Assembly: GCA_947627045.1 (NCBI GenBank)
Contig: CANQUM010000002.1
Span: 62,001 to 126,000, forward strand
DNA from: an uncultured Clostridia bacterium
GTDB taxonomy: Bacteria > Bacillota > Clostridia > Oscillospirales > Ruminococcaceae
DNA length: 64,000 nt
Direction of reading: 5' to 3'
Under the pieces are notes generated by a model that made no database searches, was not told the origin of the DNA, and saw nothing but the letters and a program-made list of their open reading frames with translations. Every line of letters starts with the position of its first letter. Position 1 is the first letter of the stretch. This document shows, piece after piece, positions 31,420 to 40,328 of the stretch. Made by a program: the position numbers and the translations under genes.

Positions 31420-32268
31420 CTACACGCTCCTTTCCTGATTCTTGAACAGATTGCAGGTTTCCTCATATCTTTGTCTTTCAAAGTCCTTGTACATATTAGA
31501 ACGCTCGATAGCCTCGTCGAAATCAACAAGATGACCGTCAAAATCAGGTCCGTCAACACAGGCGAACTTTGTTTCTCCCCCGACAGAAAGACGGCAGCCT
31601 CCGCACATACCCGTGCCGTCAATCATAATTGGGTTCATAGAAACCATAGTCTTTATATCATATTCTTTGGTAAGCCTGCAAACAAACTTCATCATAACAA
31701 GCGGTCCTATCGCTATGACCTCATCATACTTCTCACCGCTTTCGATAAGCTTTTTCAAAGCGTCAGTAACAAGACCCTTTTCGCCATAGCTTCCGTCGTC
31801 TGTCATCACAACATATTTGTCGCTCACAGCCTTGAACTCGTCCTCAAGAATGAGCAGATCCTTATTTCTAAAGCCCACTACCGAGTGAACCTCACAGCCT
31901 GAATTATGCAGCTTCTTTGCAACAGGATATGCAATCGCACAGCCTACTCCTCCGCCTACAACAGCTACCTTTTTAAGTCCCTCTGTATGAGTAGGAACTC
32001 CCAGCGGACCGACAAAATCCTTTATCTCGTCGCCCTCGTTTAAGTGATTCAGCTTTTCGGTCGTACTTCCCACAATTTGAAAAATAATCGTTACCGTACC
32101 TGCTTCCCTGTCGAAATCTGCAACAGTAAGCGGAATACGCTCTCCCTCGTCGTCAACGCGAAGTATTATAAATTGTCCAGGTTCAGCCTTTTTTGCAACC
32201 AAAGGCGCAGATATTTCCATAAGAGTAACCGTTGGGTTAAGCTCTTTTTTCTTAATTATTTTATACAT
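31420..32268 (-). CDS. nfnA: NfnA-like FAD/[2Fe-2S] small subunit
   Basis: 282-residue ferredoxin-NADP reductase-type protein. The N-terminal beta-barrel binds FAD (GQFIILRV, IPLTVADFD), the middle NAD-binding part shows VAVVGGGVGCAIAYPVAKKLH, and the C-terminal [2Fe-2S] cluster motif is GMCGGCRLSVGGETKFACVDGP. It resembles the dihydroorotate dehydrogenase electron-transfer subunit and pairs with NfnB downstream. The start is the ATG at 32268, 7 bases after GGTGA; the in-frame GTG 12 bases upstream overlaps that site. A consensus promoter precedes the pair (32333-32361). Confidence 0.88.
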   Translation of the reverse strand: MYKIIKKKELNPTVTLMEISAPLVAKKAEPGQFIILRVDDEGERIPLTVADFDREAGTVTIIFQIVGSTTEKLNHLNEGDEIKDFVGPLGVPTHTEGLKKVAVVGGGVGCAIAYPVAKKLHNSGCEVHSVVGFRNKDLLILEDEFKAVSDKYVVMTDDGSYGEKGLVTDALKKLIESGEKYDEVIAIGPLVMMKFVCRLTKEYDIKTMVSMNPIMIDGTGMCGGCRLSVGGETKFACVDGPDFDGHLVDFDEAIERSNMYKDFERQRYEETCNLFKNQERSV

Positions 32269-32332
32269 TTTATTCTTCACCGCTTATAAATAAATATAAT
32301 AGGGTCAAAGCCCTGAAATCTCACCGCTATTA

Positions 32333-32361
32333 ATTATACTTTAGATACTGCACTTTGTCAA
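32333..32361 (-). promoter_or_regulatory. Promoter of nfnAB
   Basis: Minus-strand TTGACA (complement of 32356-32361), 17 bp, TATAAT (complement of 32333-32338). Confidence 0.85.
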
Positions 32362-32362
32362 T

Positions 32363-32415
32363 GTTAGAAGTTAGATATTAGATATTAGATGTTAGATTTA
32401 GAGGTTAGAAGCAAG
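32363..32415 (+). repeat. Heptameric TTAGATR repeat
   Basis: About seven successive 7-bp units of the form TTAGATA, TTAGATG or TTAGAAG between the nfnAB promoter and the HlyD-like gene. Same type as the runs after rpiB and within the composite repeats. Confidence 0.7.
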
Positions 32416-32441
32416 AATTTATCTATTCCTATAAATTCTAA

Positions 32442-33488
32442 TTAATTATCAATCTCATTAGGTATTATTATCTGCTCTCCGCCTGAAAGACCGCTTATTA
32501 TTTCAGTTTCAGTATCCCCCTCAATACCTATTTCCACATCTGTCTGAATTTTCATACCGTCAACAAGAACATCAACATAATTGTTTCCGTCTACTGTTTT
32601 AATGGCGTCCGTAGGAACTGTAACCACATCTTCCTTTGTATAGACGTCGATAGACGCATTTATCGTATCTCCATATCTGACGAGCTTTGAATTTTTCTTA
32701 TCAGGCGTGATCACATAGTAATAAGCGTCGTAATCTCCGCCTCCCGCTTGGAAAACTATGTCTGTAACCTTTCCTGTTTCGGTTACATCACCCTGCGTTA
32801 GAGTGCAGTTCATACCGAAGCTTACATCTGAAAACTTCTCGTCATCATACACCATCATACATAATTTCTCGCCGTTGGCAGCTTGCATATTGCAAAGCTG
32901 CTGCCCTGCCGATACATGAGAGCCCTTTTTGATTTCCGTTTCCTCTTCTGAAGTCTGTATGCTTACCTCGCCCTTGTATGGCGCCCTAACAGTGTACTTT
33001 TCATACTCAGACATTAGACTGTCATAAGCGTTCTGCTCTATCTGAACATCATATTCAGCAGATTTCTTTTCATACTTATCTGCCTTTTTATTTTTTCTAA
33101 GTTTTGACAAAGTCTTTTTTGCTGAATTTAATCTCAGCTTTTGTTCCTCAATTCTCTTGTCTATTTCGTCGGTATTCAAATGTGCCAGAACAGCTCCTTT
33201 TTTCACCTTTTGACCGTCCTCAATATCAATTGAAGATACAATGCCGTCTGTTTCAAAAGTGATGGCTTCTGTGTATGGATTTACATAGTCAGCTTCGTGA
33301 TAATACTGCTCGCTTATCGTTCCCAGCTTTGCTTCGACAACTTTGTCTTCATCAGTTTCAGAGCTGACCTCCGGTGTGTAAATCTCTTTTGAAACATCTG
33401 CCGCTTTACTTTGCTGTTCACAGCCCGAACAGAATAAGCTAAAGCATAAAACCGTCAGCAACCAAAAAGCCAATAAAGTTTTTTTCAT
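32442..33488 (-). CDS. HlyD/RND-type periplasmic adaptor lipoprotein
   Basis: 348-residue exported lipoprotein (lipobox LFCSGC, Cys23) of the membrane-fusion-protein family. A lipoyl-like half-motif (VSSIDIEDGQKVKKGAVLAHL) is followed by a coiled-coil hairpin (about residues 105-165, Lys/Glu rich), the second lipoyl half (VRAPYKGEVSIQTSEEETEIKKGSHV) and beta-barrel domains. Such adaptors usually serve MacB-like ABC or other exporters, but no transporter gene is adjacent. The two MacB-type ATPases at 52022-53738 are 18 kb away, so partnership is only a possibility. Confidence 0.8.
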   Translation of the reverse strand: MKKTLLAFWLLTVLCFSLFCSGCEQQSKAADVSKEIYTPEVSSETDEDKVVEAKLGTISEQYYHEADYVNPYTEAITFETDGIVSSIDIEDGQKVKKGAVLAHLNTDEIDKRIEEQKLRLNSAKKTLSKLRKNKKADKYEKKSAEYDVQIEQNAYDSLMSEYEKYTVRAPYKGEVSIQTSEEETEIKKGSHVSAGQQLCNMQAANGEKLCMMVYDDEKFSDVSFGMNCTLTQGDVTETGKVTDIVFQAGGGDYDAYYYVITPDKKNSKLVRYGDTINASIDVYTKEDVVTVPTDAIKTVDGNNYVDVLVDGMKIQTDVEIGIEGDTETEIISGLSGGEQIIIPNEIDN

Positions 33489-33518
33489 AAATTTACACCC
33501 CTTAAATCAAATTAATCA

Positions 33519-34655
33519 CTAATTTAACAGCCTTGATATCACTGTGTTTGAAACCAAAAAGCCCCTTTCGGTCAACGACAAATGCTTTCCGTTTTGCGAA
33601 ATGTTTATAAGCCTTTCATCTGCAAGCCTGTTTATCTCTATTGCATTTGAAACAATATTTCCGTATCTGCCCTCATTATCCAAGCCTGCGAGCCTGTCGG
33701 TATCAAGTCCCTTTGCAAGCCGTAACGAAAGCATAATATACTCCTTTGCCTTATCAACGTCAGTATCGGTATAAGTAATTTTAGGATAGCCCTTACGCTT
33801 AATAAAAGTAAACACATCACAGTCCTCAAAGTATCTCTTGTTGTCAATGTAAGAATGTGCGTGCGGTCCGAAACCCAAATACTCCTCGCATCTCCAGTAT
33901 TTCAGATTATGTCTGCTTTCAAAGCCGGACTTTGCGAAGTTAGAAATCTCATAATGCAAAAAGCCTTTTTCCTCAAGAAGCCTACACATAAGCAGATACC
34001 TGTCTGACATTTCATCGTCATCGGCAATACTTTTTAAAATACTGCCGTCTGTTTTTATCATCTCATCAAGCGGAGTATTCTCCTCGACCTTTAACATATA
34101 AGCCGATATGTGAGAAACAGGAAGCGAAGTTATCTTTTCTATAGAATCAGCCAAGCTCTGCCTTGTCTGATTTAAAATACCTATCATAATATCTGCTGAT
34201 ATGTTTGTAAATCCTGCTTTCTTGGCATTTAACACAGCCTCTCTCGCCTGCTTATAATTATGAAGCCGAGACAGTGCTGACAATTCATCATCATTTGCAG
34301 ACTGAATACCGAATGATATTCTGTTAAAACCGCTGTTAAAAAGCCCGCTCAAACTTTCTGCCGTAACCGTACACGGGTTAGACTCAACGGTTATCTCAGC
34401 ATTCGGTGTAACATCAAAGCAATTTTTAACGGTGTTAAGTATTAACGCCAGCTGACTGCTTTTTAAAACTGTCGGCGTACCTCCGCCGAAATAGACAGTA
34501 TCGACCGCAATTCTCTTATCTTTGCGCCTTTCTATCGACCTATTGAGTGCTGAAACAAAATCGCTGTAAAGATTATCGTCTCCGCAAACCGAATAAAAAT
34601 CGCAATATATACATTTTCTTTTACAAAACGGAATGTGAATATAAATACCGCACAT
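33519..34655 (-). CDS. hemW: HemW-like radical SAM haem chaperone
   Basis: 378-residue radical SAM protein with CKRKCIYCDFYS (cluster motif near residue 11), VYFGGGTPTVL, NPCTVTAESL and FNRISFGIQSANDDEL, and the HemW-typical HNLKYWRCEEYLGFGPHAHSY motif. HemW was long annotated as anaerobic coproporphyrinogen oxidase but acts as a haem-binding chaperone. It lies 45 bp from the lepA side through a small membrane protein gene that overlaps its start by one base, the common lepA-hemW neighbourhood of Firmicutes. Start ATG at 34655 after GAGGA. Confidence 0.92.
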   Translation of the reverse strand: MCGIYIHIPFCKRKCIYCDFYSVCGDDNLYSDFVSALNRSIERRKDKRIAVDTVYFGGGTPTVLKSSQLALILNTVKNCFDVTPNAEITVESNPCTVTAESLSGLFNSGFNRISFGIQSANDDELSALSRLHNYKQAREAVLNAKKAGFTNISADIMIGILNQTRQSLADSIEKITSLPVSHISAYMLKVEENTPLDEMIKTDGSILKSIADDDEMSDRYLLMCRLLEEKGFLHYEISNFAKSGFESRHNLKYWRCEEYLGFGPHAHSYIDNKRYFEDCDVFTFIKRKGYPKITYTDTDVDKAKEYIMLSLRLAKGLDTDRLAGLDNEGRYGNIVSNAIEINRLADERLINISQNGKHLSLTERGFLVSNTVISRLLN

Positions 34656-35137
34656 CAGAATTTATCCTCTTTAGAATTAACGTCGTCAAACGCATTGTCG
34701 ATATAGCTTTTAGCAGCCCTTTGATTATCCTTAAATTTTCTGACAAGACCTTTAAACCCAAATATAAGCAAGCAAACTGCATAGCTTGACAGCAAGATAA
34801 CCGCTTCCAAAACATAATATTTAAGGTGCTCGGCCGCTGTAAGATGAAAGTATTTTGAATTTCTCTCTAAGAAACTTACAATGCTGTTATGCACAAAAAG
34901 ATAAATGCAAACGCCCAAAACAGATGAAACGGCAAGCGTTACCGTAATTCCGAGAAGAGCCTCCTTAAAGCTGAACTGTGAAAGTTTGACAGTCATAGCC
35001 AGAACAAGAACCGCAAGCAGCAAAAGCGAGAAGGTTCTGCCGATATTTGCATAGCTTTCGTGGATAAGCGGTAATAATACCGCACCGATAAAGCCGAAAA
35101 TAAGCGAGCACTTAATTGTTTTTTGAATATTAGTCAT
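34655..35137 (-). CDS. Four-helix membrane protein between lepA and hemW
   Basis: 160-residue protein I cannot assign. Four hydrophobic segments (about residues 10-27, 34-52, 58-80 and 105-127) are followed by a basic and polar tail. It overlaps the hemW start by one base and begins 44 bp after lepA, so the three genes are probably cotranscribed. No signature residues are visible; the context (translation factor and haem chaperone) gives no clear role. Confidence 0.65.
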   Translation of the reverse strand: MTNIQKTIKCSLIFGFIGAVLLPLIHESYANIGRTFSLLLLAVLVLAMTVKLSQFSFKEALLGITVTLAVSSVLGVCIYLFVHNSIVSFLERNSKYFHLTAAEHLKYYVLEAVILLSSYAVCLLIFGFKGLVRKFKDNQRAAKSYIDNAFDDVNSKEDKF

Positions 35138-35181
35138 TAAGCTGAGAATATCCTTTCAATATTGTTGTATTTATACAAATT

Positions 35182-36984
35182 CTACTCGTCCAGCTTCAAA
35201 ACGCTCATAAACGCCTCCTGCGGAACCTCTACCGAGCCTAGCTGACGCATTTTCTTTTTACCCTCTTTTTGCTTTTCAAGCAGCTTTTTCTTTCTGGTAA
35301 TATCGCCGCCGTAGCACTTAGCCAATACGTCCTTTCTCAAAGCCTTAACGGTTTCTCTGGCGATAATTTTTCCGCCTATTGCCGCCTGAACAGGAACCTC
35401 AAATAACTGACGTGGAATAGTTTCCTTCAGCTTTTCGCATATACGCCTGCCCCTTGCATAAGCCTTATCGGTATGAACGATAAATGAAAGAGCATCTACG
35501 ACTTCGCCGTTTAGTAAAATATCCAGCTTTACAAGCTTGCTTACCCGATAGCCTTTCATCTCATAGTCAAAAGAGGCATATCCTCTTGTTCGTGATTTCA
35601 AAGCGTCGAAGAAGTCGTAAACTATCTCATTGAGCGGAAGCTCATAGTGAAGCTCTACTCTTGTTTCGTCTAAATACTTCATATCCTTGAACGTACCCCG
35701 TCTGTCCTGACAAAGCTCCATAATATTTCCCACAAACTCACTGGGAGTAAGTATATTTGAACTTACAACAGGCTCCTCTGCAGAAGCAATAAGCCCGGGG
35801 TCAGGGTAATTTGTCGGGTTGTCTATATAAAGAACTTCCCCATTTGTCATTGTTACCTTATAAATAACCGACGGTGCGGTCGTTATCAAATCGAGGTTAT
35901 ATTCTCTCTCAAGACGTTCTGCAATTATCTCCATATGCAAAAGACCTAAAAATCCGCATCTAAAACCAAAGCCCAAAGCAATTGAAGTTTCAGGCTCAAA
36001 AGACAAAGAAGCGTCATTAAGTCTCAGCTTTTCGAGAGCGTCACGCAGGTCGGGGTATTTAGCGCCGTCTGCGGGATAAATTCCCGAATAGACCATTGGG
36101 TTTACCTTTTTATATCCCTCCAGAGGTTCTGAGCAGGTATGCTCAACCGACGTTACTGTATCGCCCACACGGGTATCGCCGATATCCTTTATTGAAGCCG
36201 CTATATAACCTACCTCGCCCGATCTAAGCTTGCCCGACGGCACTAAGCTGGTAGCGCCCATATAGCCTATCTCAACTGTCTGAAACTCGGCGCCTGTTGC
36301 AAAAAGCTTTATAGTATCACCGACCTTCAGCGTACCCTCTTTAACTCTGACAAATATGATTACGCCCTTATACTGGTCGTAATAGCTGTCGAAGATAAGA
36401 GCCTTTAAAGGAGCGTTATCATCGCCCTTTGGCGCAGGAATATCAGTGATTACCCTTTCTAAGACCTCTTCGATATTCGTTCCCATTTTAGCCGAGATCC
36501 TCGGTGCGTCAAGAGCAGGGATCCCTATTACGTTTTCAATTTCCTCGCAGGCATTCTGAGGGTCGGCGCTTGGCAGGTCTATCTTATTCACCACAGGAAG
36601 GACCTCAAGGTCGTGCTCAATGGCGAGATAGGTATTAGCAAGCGTCTGAGCTTCTATTCCTTGAGAAGCATCAACGACCAAAATTGCTCCCTCGCACGCC
36701 GCAAGAGAACGTGAGACCTCATAATTAAAATCGACATGACCGGGTGTATCTATCAAATTAAAAACATAAGTCTCTCCGTTTTTCGACTTATAGTTTAGCC
36801 TTACTGCTCTTGCTTTTATGGTTATGCCGCGCTCACGCTCGATGTCCATATTGTCAAGAAGCTGTTCCTCCATATCTCTCAGCTCGACTGAAGATGTAAG
36901 CTCTAAAATCCTGTCGGCAAGAGTAGATTTACCGTGATCTATATGTGCGATTATGCAGAAATTTCTTATCTGTTCTTTTCTCAT
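35182..36984 (-). CDS. lepA: LepA (EF-4) translation factor
   Basis: 600-residue ribosome-associated GTPase. G domain motifs are [37 protein letters not shown] and NKIDLPSAD, then domain II. The EF-4-specific region includes [21 protein letters not shown], and the C-terminal domain has [23 protein letters not shown], the hallmark of LepA. Length is exactly standard. It affects translation initiation and back-translocation under stress. Ribosome site is weak; the ATG at 36984 is family-consistent. Confidence 0.97.
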   Translation of the reverse strand: MRKEQIRNFCIIAHIDHGKSTLADRILELTSSVELRDMEEQLLDNMDIERERGITIKARAVRLNYKSKNGETYVFNLIDTPGHVDFNYEVSRSLAACEGAILVVDASQGIEAQTLANTYLAIEHDLEVLPVVNKIDLPSADPQNACEEIENVIGIPALDAPRISAKMGTNIEEVLERVITDIPAPKGDDNAPLKALIFDSYYDQYKGVIIFVRVKEGTLKVGDTIKLFATGAEFQTVEIGYMGATSLVPSGKLRSGEVGYIAASIKDIGDTRVGDTVTSVEHTCSEPLEGYKKVNPMVYSGIYPADGAKYPDLRDALEKLRLNDASLSFEPETSIALGFGFRCGFLGLLHMEIIAERLEREYNLDLITTAPSVIYKVTMTNGEVLYIDNPTNYPDPGLIASAEEPVVSSNILTPSEFVGNIMELCQDRRGTFKDMKYLDETRVELHYELPLNEIVYDFFDALKSRTRGYASFDYEMKGYRVSKLVKLDILLNGEVVDALSFIVHTDKAYARGRRICEKLKETIPRQLFEVPVQAAIGGKIIARETVKALRKDVLAKCYGGDITRKKKLLEKQKEGKKKMRQLGSVEVPQEAFMSVLKLDE

Positions 36985-37110
36985 AAAAATTCATCCATTC
37001 ATTGATATATACAAAATTATTGTAACACAATCACAGCAAAAAATCAACTGATGGTCAACAGTATTGTTGCTGCTAAATGTAATTATGCAAAAGACAACAA
37101 AATAGAAATT

Positions 37111-37150
37111 AAAAGCAAAAAGCGTTCGGAAATAATTCAGGACGCTTTTA
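37111..37150 (-). terminator. Terminator after the AT-rich ORFan
   Basis: AAAAGCGT and ACGCTTTT form a stem over a 16-nt loop. On the minus strand it is followed by TTTTTGCTTTT. Confidence 0.7.
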
Positions 37151-37199
37151 ACATTTGCAAATATATTCTATAAAATATTTATTGTTATATTTATTAATA

Positions 37200-37673
37200 C
37201 TAAGAAAGTTTATATACAAATTGTGCATTTTCATTATTTTTCAGTTTTATTACTTCACTAGTATATCCTTCAGGAATTATTGCATCGCTTGTAACTATAT
37301 CAAACTCAATGCTACTTCCATTATAAGAAAATGTATACCCACCAAATTCATCACGTCTATATTTACTAAATTCTATACCAACCTCTTCTCCTGAAAATCT
37401 ATACATATCATCTTCTTTTTCAAAATAACTTATTCTAATTGAATCATCATCAAAATAATATAGAATAAAAGCGAAATTGTCAAAATCAAAAGTTGCTATT
37501 TTATCTCTGTCATCAATTTTTATATCCTCAGAATTTTCATATGCTTCATATATATCTTCATAGAATTCATCACCTGTAGAAAAGAAATCTGAAAACTTTG
37601 TTCGTCCAGTTGCTATTCCAATAATTATTATAGCAATTAATATTGCTGGAATTATTATTTTTATTTTACTCAT
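37200..37673 (-). CDS. AT-rich ORFan membrane-anchored protein
   Basis: 157-residue protein without recognisable family. An N-terminal hydrophobic segment (IIIPAILIAIIIIGIAT) anchors or exports it, and the rest is acidic and aromatic (DDRDKIATFDFDNFAFILYY). Codon use is distinctly richer in A and T than the neighbouring genes, suggesting recent acquisition or weak selection. The ATG at 37673 follows GGAGG; a codon four positions upstream is less likely. A perfect 22-bp palindrome sits 21 bp upstream. Confidence 0.6.
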   Translation of the reverse strand: MSKIKIIIPAILIAIIIIGIATGRTKFSDFFSTGDEFYEDIYEAYENSEDIKIDDRDKIATFDFDNFAFILYYFDDDSIRISYFEKEDDMYRFSGEEVGIEFSKYRRDEFGGYTFSYNGSSIEFDIVTSDAIIPEGYTSEVIKLKNNENAQFVYKLS

Positions 37674-37693
37674 ATTTTCCTCCAAACTTTACT

Positions 37694-37715
37694 ATTGAAG
37701 GGTATACCCTTCAAT
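37694..37715. promoter_or_regulatory. Perfect 22-bp palindrome upstream of the ORFan
   Basis: Left half ATTGAAGGGTA and right half TACCCTTCAAT are exact reverse complements with no spacer. It could be an operator for the 37200-37673 gene, or part of a plus-strand terminator (T run follows on that strand), but no plus-strand gene needs one here. Confidence 0.55.
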
Positions 37716-37844
37716 ATTTTTATCCGCAAAGTCATTTTACTACGCTTTTATATAATAAGTTAAAATAATTAAAAAATTAATCTAGTGCCAAATATTTTAT
37801 ATTGCTTTTTATTATTTGCCACAATTACACGCTTAAAATTGCAA

Positions 37845-40130
37845 CTACGCCTTTTTCACCTCATACTCTTTTCCTATACAAGTGTCAAAAATCACCGCTC
37901 CGTCTTTTTTCTCACAGCTAATCTCCTCGCCGCCGCAGAAGACCTTAACAGGTACATTAACAACAAGCCTGCAAGTCCCTCCGCAGTTTGAAACTATCAA
38001 AGCCTCTTGGAATTCTGAATTTTCCCACTCGCAGGAAACAGTAAAGCCGCCCCTTGCTTTTAGGTTTTCAAACGAACCGTTTCCCCACTCTTTAGGCAAT
38101 GCAGGAAGTAAAATAAGCTCTTGATTAATACTTTGTAATAAAGCCTCTAATATTCCAGCCGCACCGCCGAAATTGCCGTCGATCTGAAACGGCGGGTGAT
38201 TATCAAACATATTCTTGTTTGTCGAATGAGACAAAAGTGCCTCAATGTTTTCATAAACCTTTTCGCCGTCGTTAAGCCTTGCCCAAAGATTAATTATCCA
38301 CGCTCTGCTCCAACCTGTATGACCTCCTCCGTGAGAAAGCCTTCTTTCGATCGTTGCTCTAGCAGCGTCTGCCAGCTTAGGCGTTTTTCTCACAGAAATC
38401 ATATCCGCAGGATATAATGCAAAAAGCTGCGAAATGTGTCTATGACCCGGCTCTGCTTCATCATAGTCTACAGCCCATTCCTTTATCTGACCGTACTTTC
38501 CTATCTCAGGTTTTGGAAGTTTCTCACGCATTGACTTCAGCTTTTCGGCATAGTCAAAATCAATGCCCAAAATTTCACTCGCCTTAATAACTGCCGTAAA
38601 AAGTCTGTAAATTATCTGACTGTCCATAGAAGGCCCTATGCAAAGCGAACCCTTTCCACCTGATTCTGTAATATATGTATTCTCAGGAGAAACAGACGGG
38701 CAGGTTACAAGCTGACCGTTTTTATTCTCGATAAGAAAATCCGTAAAAAACTCGCTTGCCTCTTTTATGGTTTCATATTTTTCCCTTAAAAAGTCCTTAT
38801 CCATAGTGAACATATAATGTTCCCATATATGCAAACAAAGCCATGCCGCACCCATAGGCCACTGTGTTGCAGGCATCCACAAATCCTGCGGTGCAGTATC
38901 ACCCCAAAGGTCAGTGTTATGATGGCAGACAAAGCCTTTGCAGTCATACATTTCTCTTGCAGTTATTCTGCCGTTCGGGCGCATTTTCTCTATAAGGTCA
39001 AAAAGCGGATTTGCCAGTTCTGATAAATCTGCACTTTCGACAGGCCAGTAATTCATCTCAGTATTTATATTAATCGTAAACTTACAGCCCCACGCAGGCC
39101 ACATATCCTTGTTCCATATTCCCTGAAGATTTAATGGCAGCGTTCCCTCACGGCTTCCAGCAATCATAAGATACCTTGCAAAGTTATAGTAAAGCTCAAT
39201 CAGCTTATTGTCCTTTCCTACGCTTTGTATATTGGCAAGCCGTTCGTCCGTCGGAAGAGTCGATTTTCCACCACTGTTATCCTCAAGTTCTATTTTGACC
39301 CTGTCATAATATTTTTTATAGTCCTTTATATGACTTTCTTTTATATTGTCGAATGTCAGTTTTGAAGCCTTTTCAATATCCTTTTTTGCCTCTTTTTTAT
39401 AATCCTCATATCTATAGTTTGTCCGGCAGGAGATCAAAATGGTTACCTCATCACATTTTTCAGCCTTTATATAACTTCCCCAGCGTTTGACTGTACCAGA
39501 AGCCGCAATAACTTTAATATAAGAGGCAAAATTTATTCCGTCCTCTCCGCCCATACCGCCGTAATAGAATATTTCGTCGTCAGACACAGGCGAGTTATCG
39601 TCAAAGTAATCATCTCTGCCGTCAATATGTATGCGAATATTAATGCTTTCCTTTTTATCAGCCCTGATATTGACAGCCAGAACATTATCCGGATATGACG
39701 CTATGACCTCACGAATATATTTTACTCCGTTTGACGAAAACTCAACAGACTGCACCGCTGTTTCAAGGTCAAGACTTCTCTTATAATTCTGTATATCGCC
39801 TAAACCTCTTTGGTCGATAATAAAATCTCCCAACGGCATATAATGACGCTGATTTATAGGAGTTCCGCAGAATGCATCATGCACTATCTCTTCCGCCTCA
39901 GAAATTTTCTCCTCAAACAAAAGCTGTCTTACCTTTTGAAGATTTTCAAAAGCAGATTTATTATTCCTTTTTCGATATCCGCCCGACCATATTGAATCCT
40001 CATTTAGTGAAATCGTATCATAATACGGATTGCCGTATATCATACCGCCTATTCTTCCGTTTCCGACAGGAAGCGCCTCATTCCAGTCCTCAGCCCATTT
40101 ATTATACCAAAGCTCTGTTGATTTTTTCAT
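37845..40130 (-). CDS. GH95 family alpha-L-fucosidase
   Basis: 761-residue glycoside hydrolase family 95 protein that removes alpha-1,2-linked (or other) L-fucose from glycans. The N-terminus has ALPVGNGRIGGMIYG and the SLNEDSIWSGG motif, the catalytic (alpha/alpha)6 barrel has WNKDMWPAWGCKFTININTEMNYWPV, HHNTDLWGDTAPQD, SPENTY, and HISQLFALYPADMI and GHTGWSRAWIINLWARL in the second half. No signal peptide is present, so it would act in the cytosol on imported oligosaccharides, unlike many secreted GH95 enzymes. It sits next to, but is separately terminated from, the carbohydrate ABC operon upstream. Confidence 0.93.
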   Translation of the reverse strand: MKKSTELWYNKWAEDWNEALPVGNGRIGGMIYGNPYYDTISLNEDSIWSGGYRKRNNKSAFENLQKVRQLLFEEKISEAEEIVHDAFCGTPINQRHYMPLGDFIIDQRGLGDIQNYKRSLDLETAVQSVEFSSNGVKYIREVIASYPDNVLAVNIRADKKESINIRIHIDGRDDYFDDNSPVSDDEIFYYGGMGGEDGINFASYIKVIAASGTVKRWGSYIKAEKCDEVTILISCRTNYRYEDYKKEAKKDIEKASKLTFDNIKESHIKDYKKYYDRVKIELEDNSGGKSTLPTDERLANIQSVGKDNKLIELYYNFARYLMIAGSREGTLPLNLQGIWNKDMWPAWGCKFTININTEMNYWPVESADLSELANPLFDLIEKMRPNGRITAREMYDCKGFVCHHNTDLWGDTAPQDLWMPATQWPMGAAWLCLHIWEHYMFTMDKDFLREKYETIKEASEFFTDFLIENKNGQLVTCPSVSPENTYITESGGKGSLCIGPSMDSQIIYRLFTAVIKASEILGIDFDYAEKLKSMREKLPKPEIGKYGQIKEWAVDYDEAEPGHRHISQLFALYPADMISVRKTPKLADAARATIERRLSHGGGHTGWSRAWIINLWARLNDGEKVYENIEALLSHSTNKNMFDNHPPFQIDGNFGGAAGILEALLQSINQELILLPALPKEWGNGSFENLKARGGFTVSCEWENSEFQEALIVSNCGGTCRLVVNVPVKVFCGGEEISCEKKDGAVIFDTCIGKEYEVKKA

Positions 40131-40199
40131 AATCTACTCCTCATATTCCAGTTTGTTACTGTCTGCTCATTGATTTGCAGAAATAACTATTCTGAAATC

Positions 40200-40229
40200 A
40201 TTATACCATATTCTCGATATTCTTTACAA
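40200..40229 (-). promoter_or_regulatory. Promoter of the GH95 gene
   Basis: Minus-strand TTGTAA (complement of 40224-40229), 18 bp, TATAAT (complement of 40200-40205). Confidence 0.6.
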
Positions 40230-40280
40230 CTACATACACGGTATTTTTATATATTTTCAGCATTAACATCAACAAATAAC

Positions 40281-40310
40281 AAAAAAGCCGACCGAATAAA
40301 TCGGTCGGCT
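40281..40310 (-). terminator. Terminator of the carbohydrate ABC operon
   Basis: Stem AGCCGACCGA/TCGGTCGGCT with loop ATAAA or TTTAT, followed on the minus strand by TTTTTTGTTATTTG. Confidence 0.9.
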
Positions 40311-40328
40311 GATTATTAAGTATTAAGT

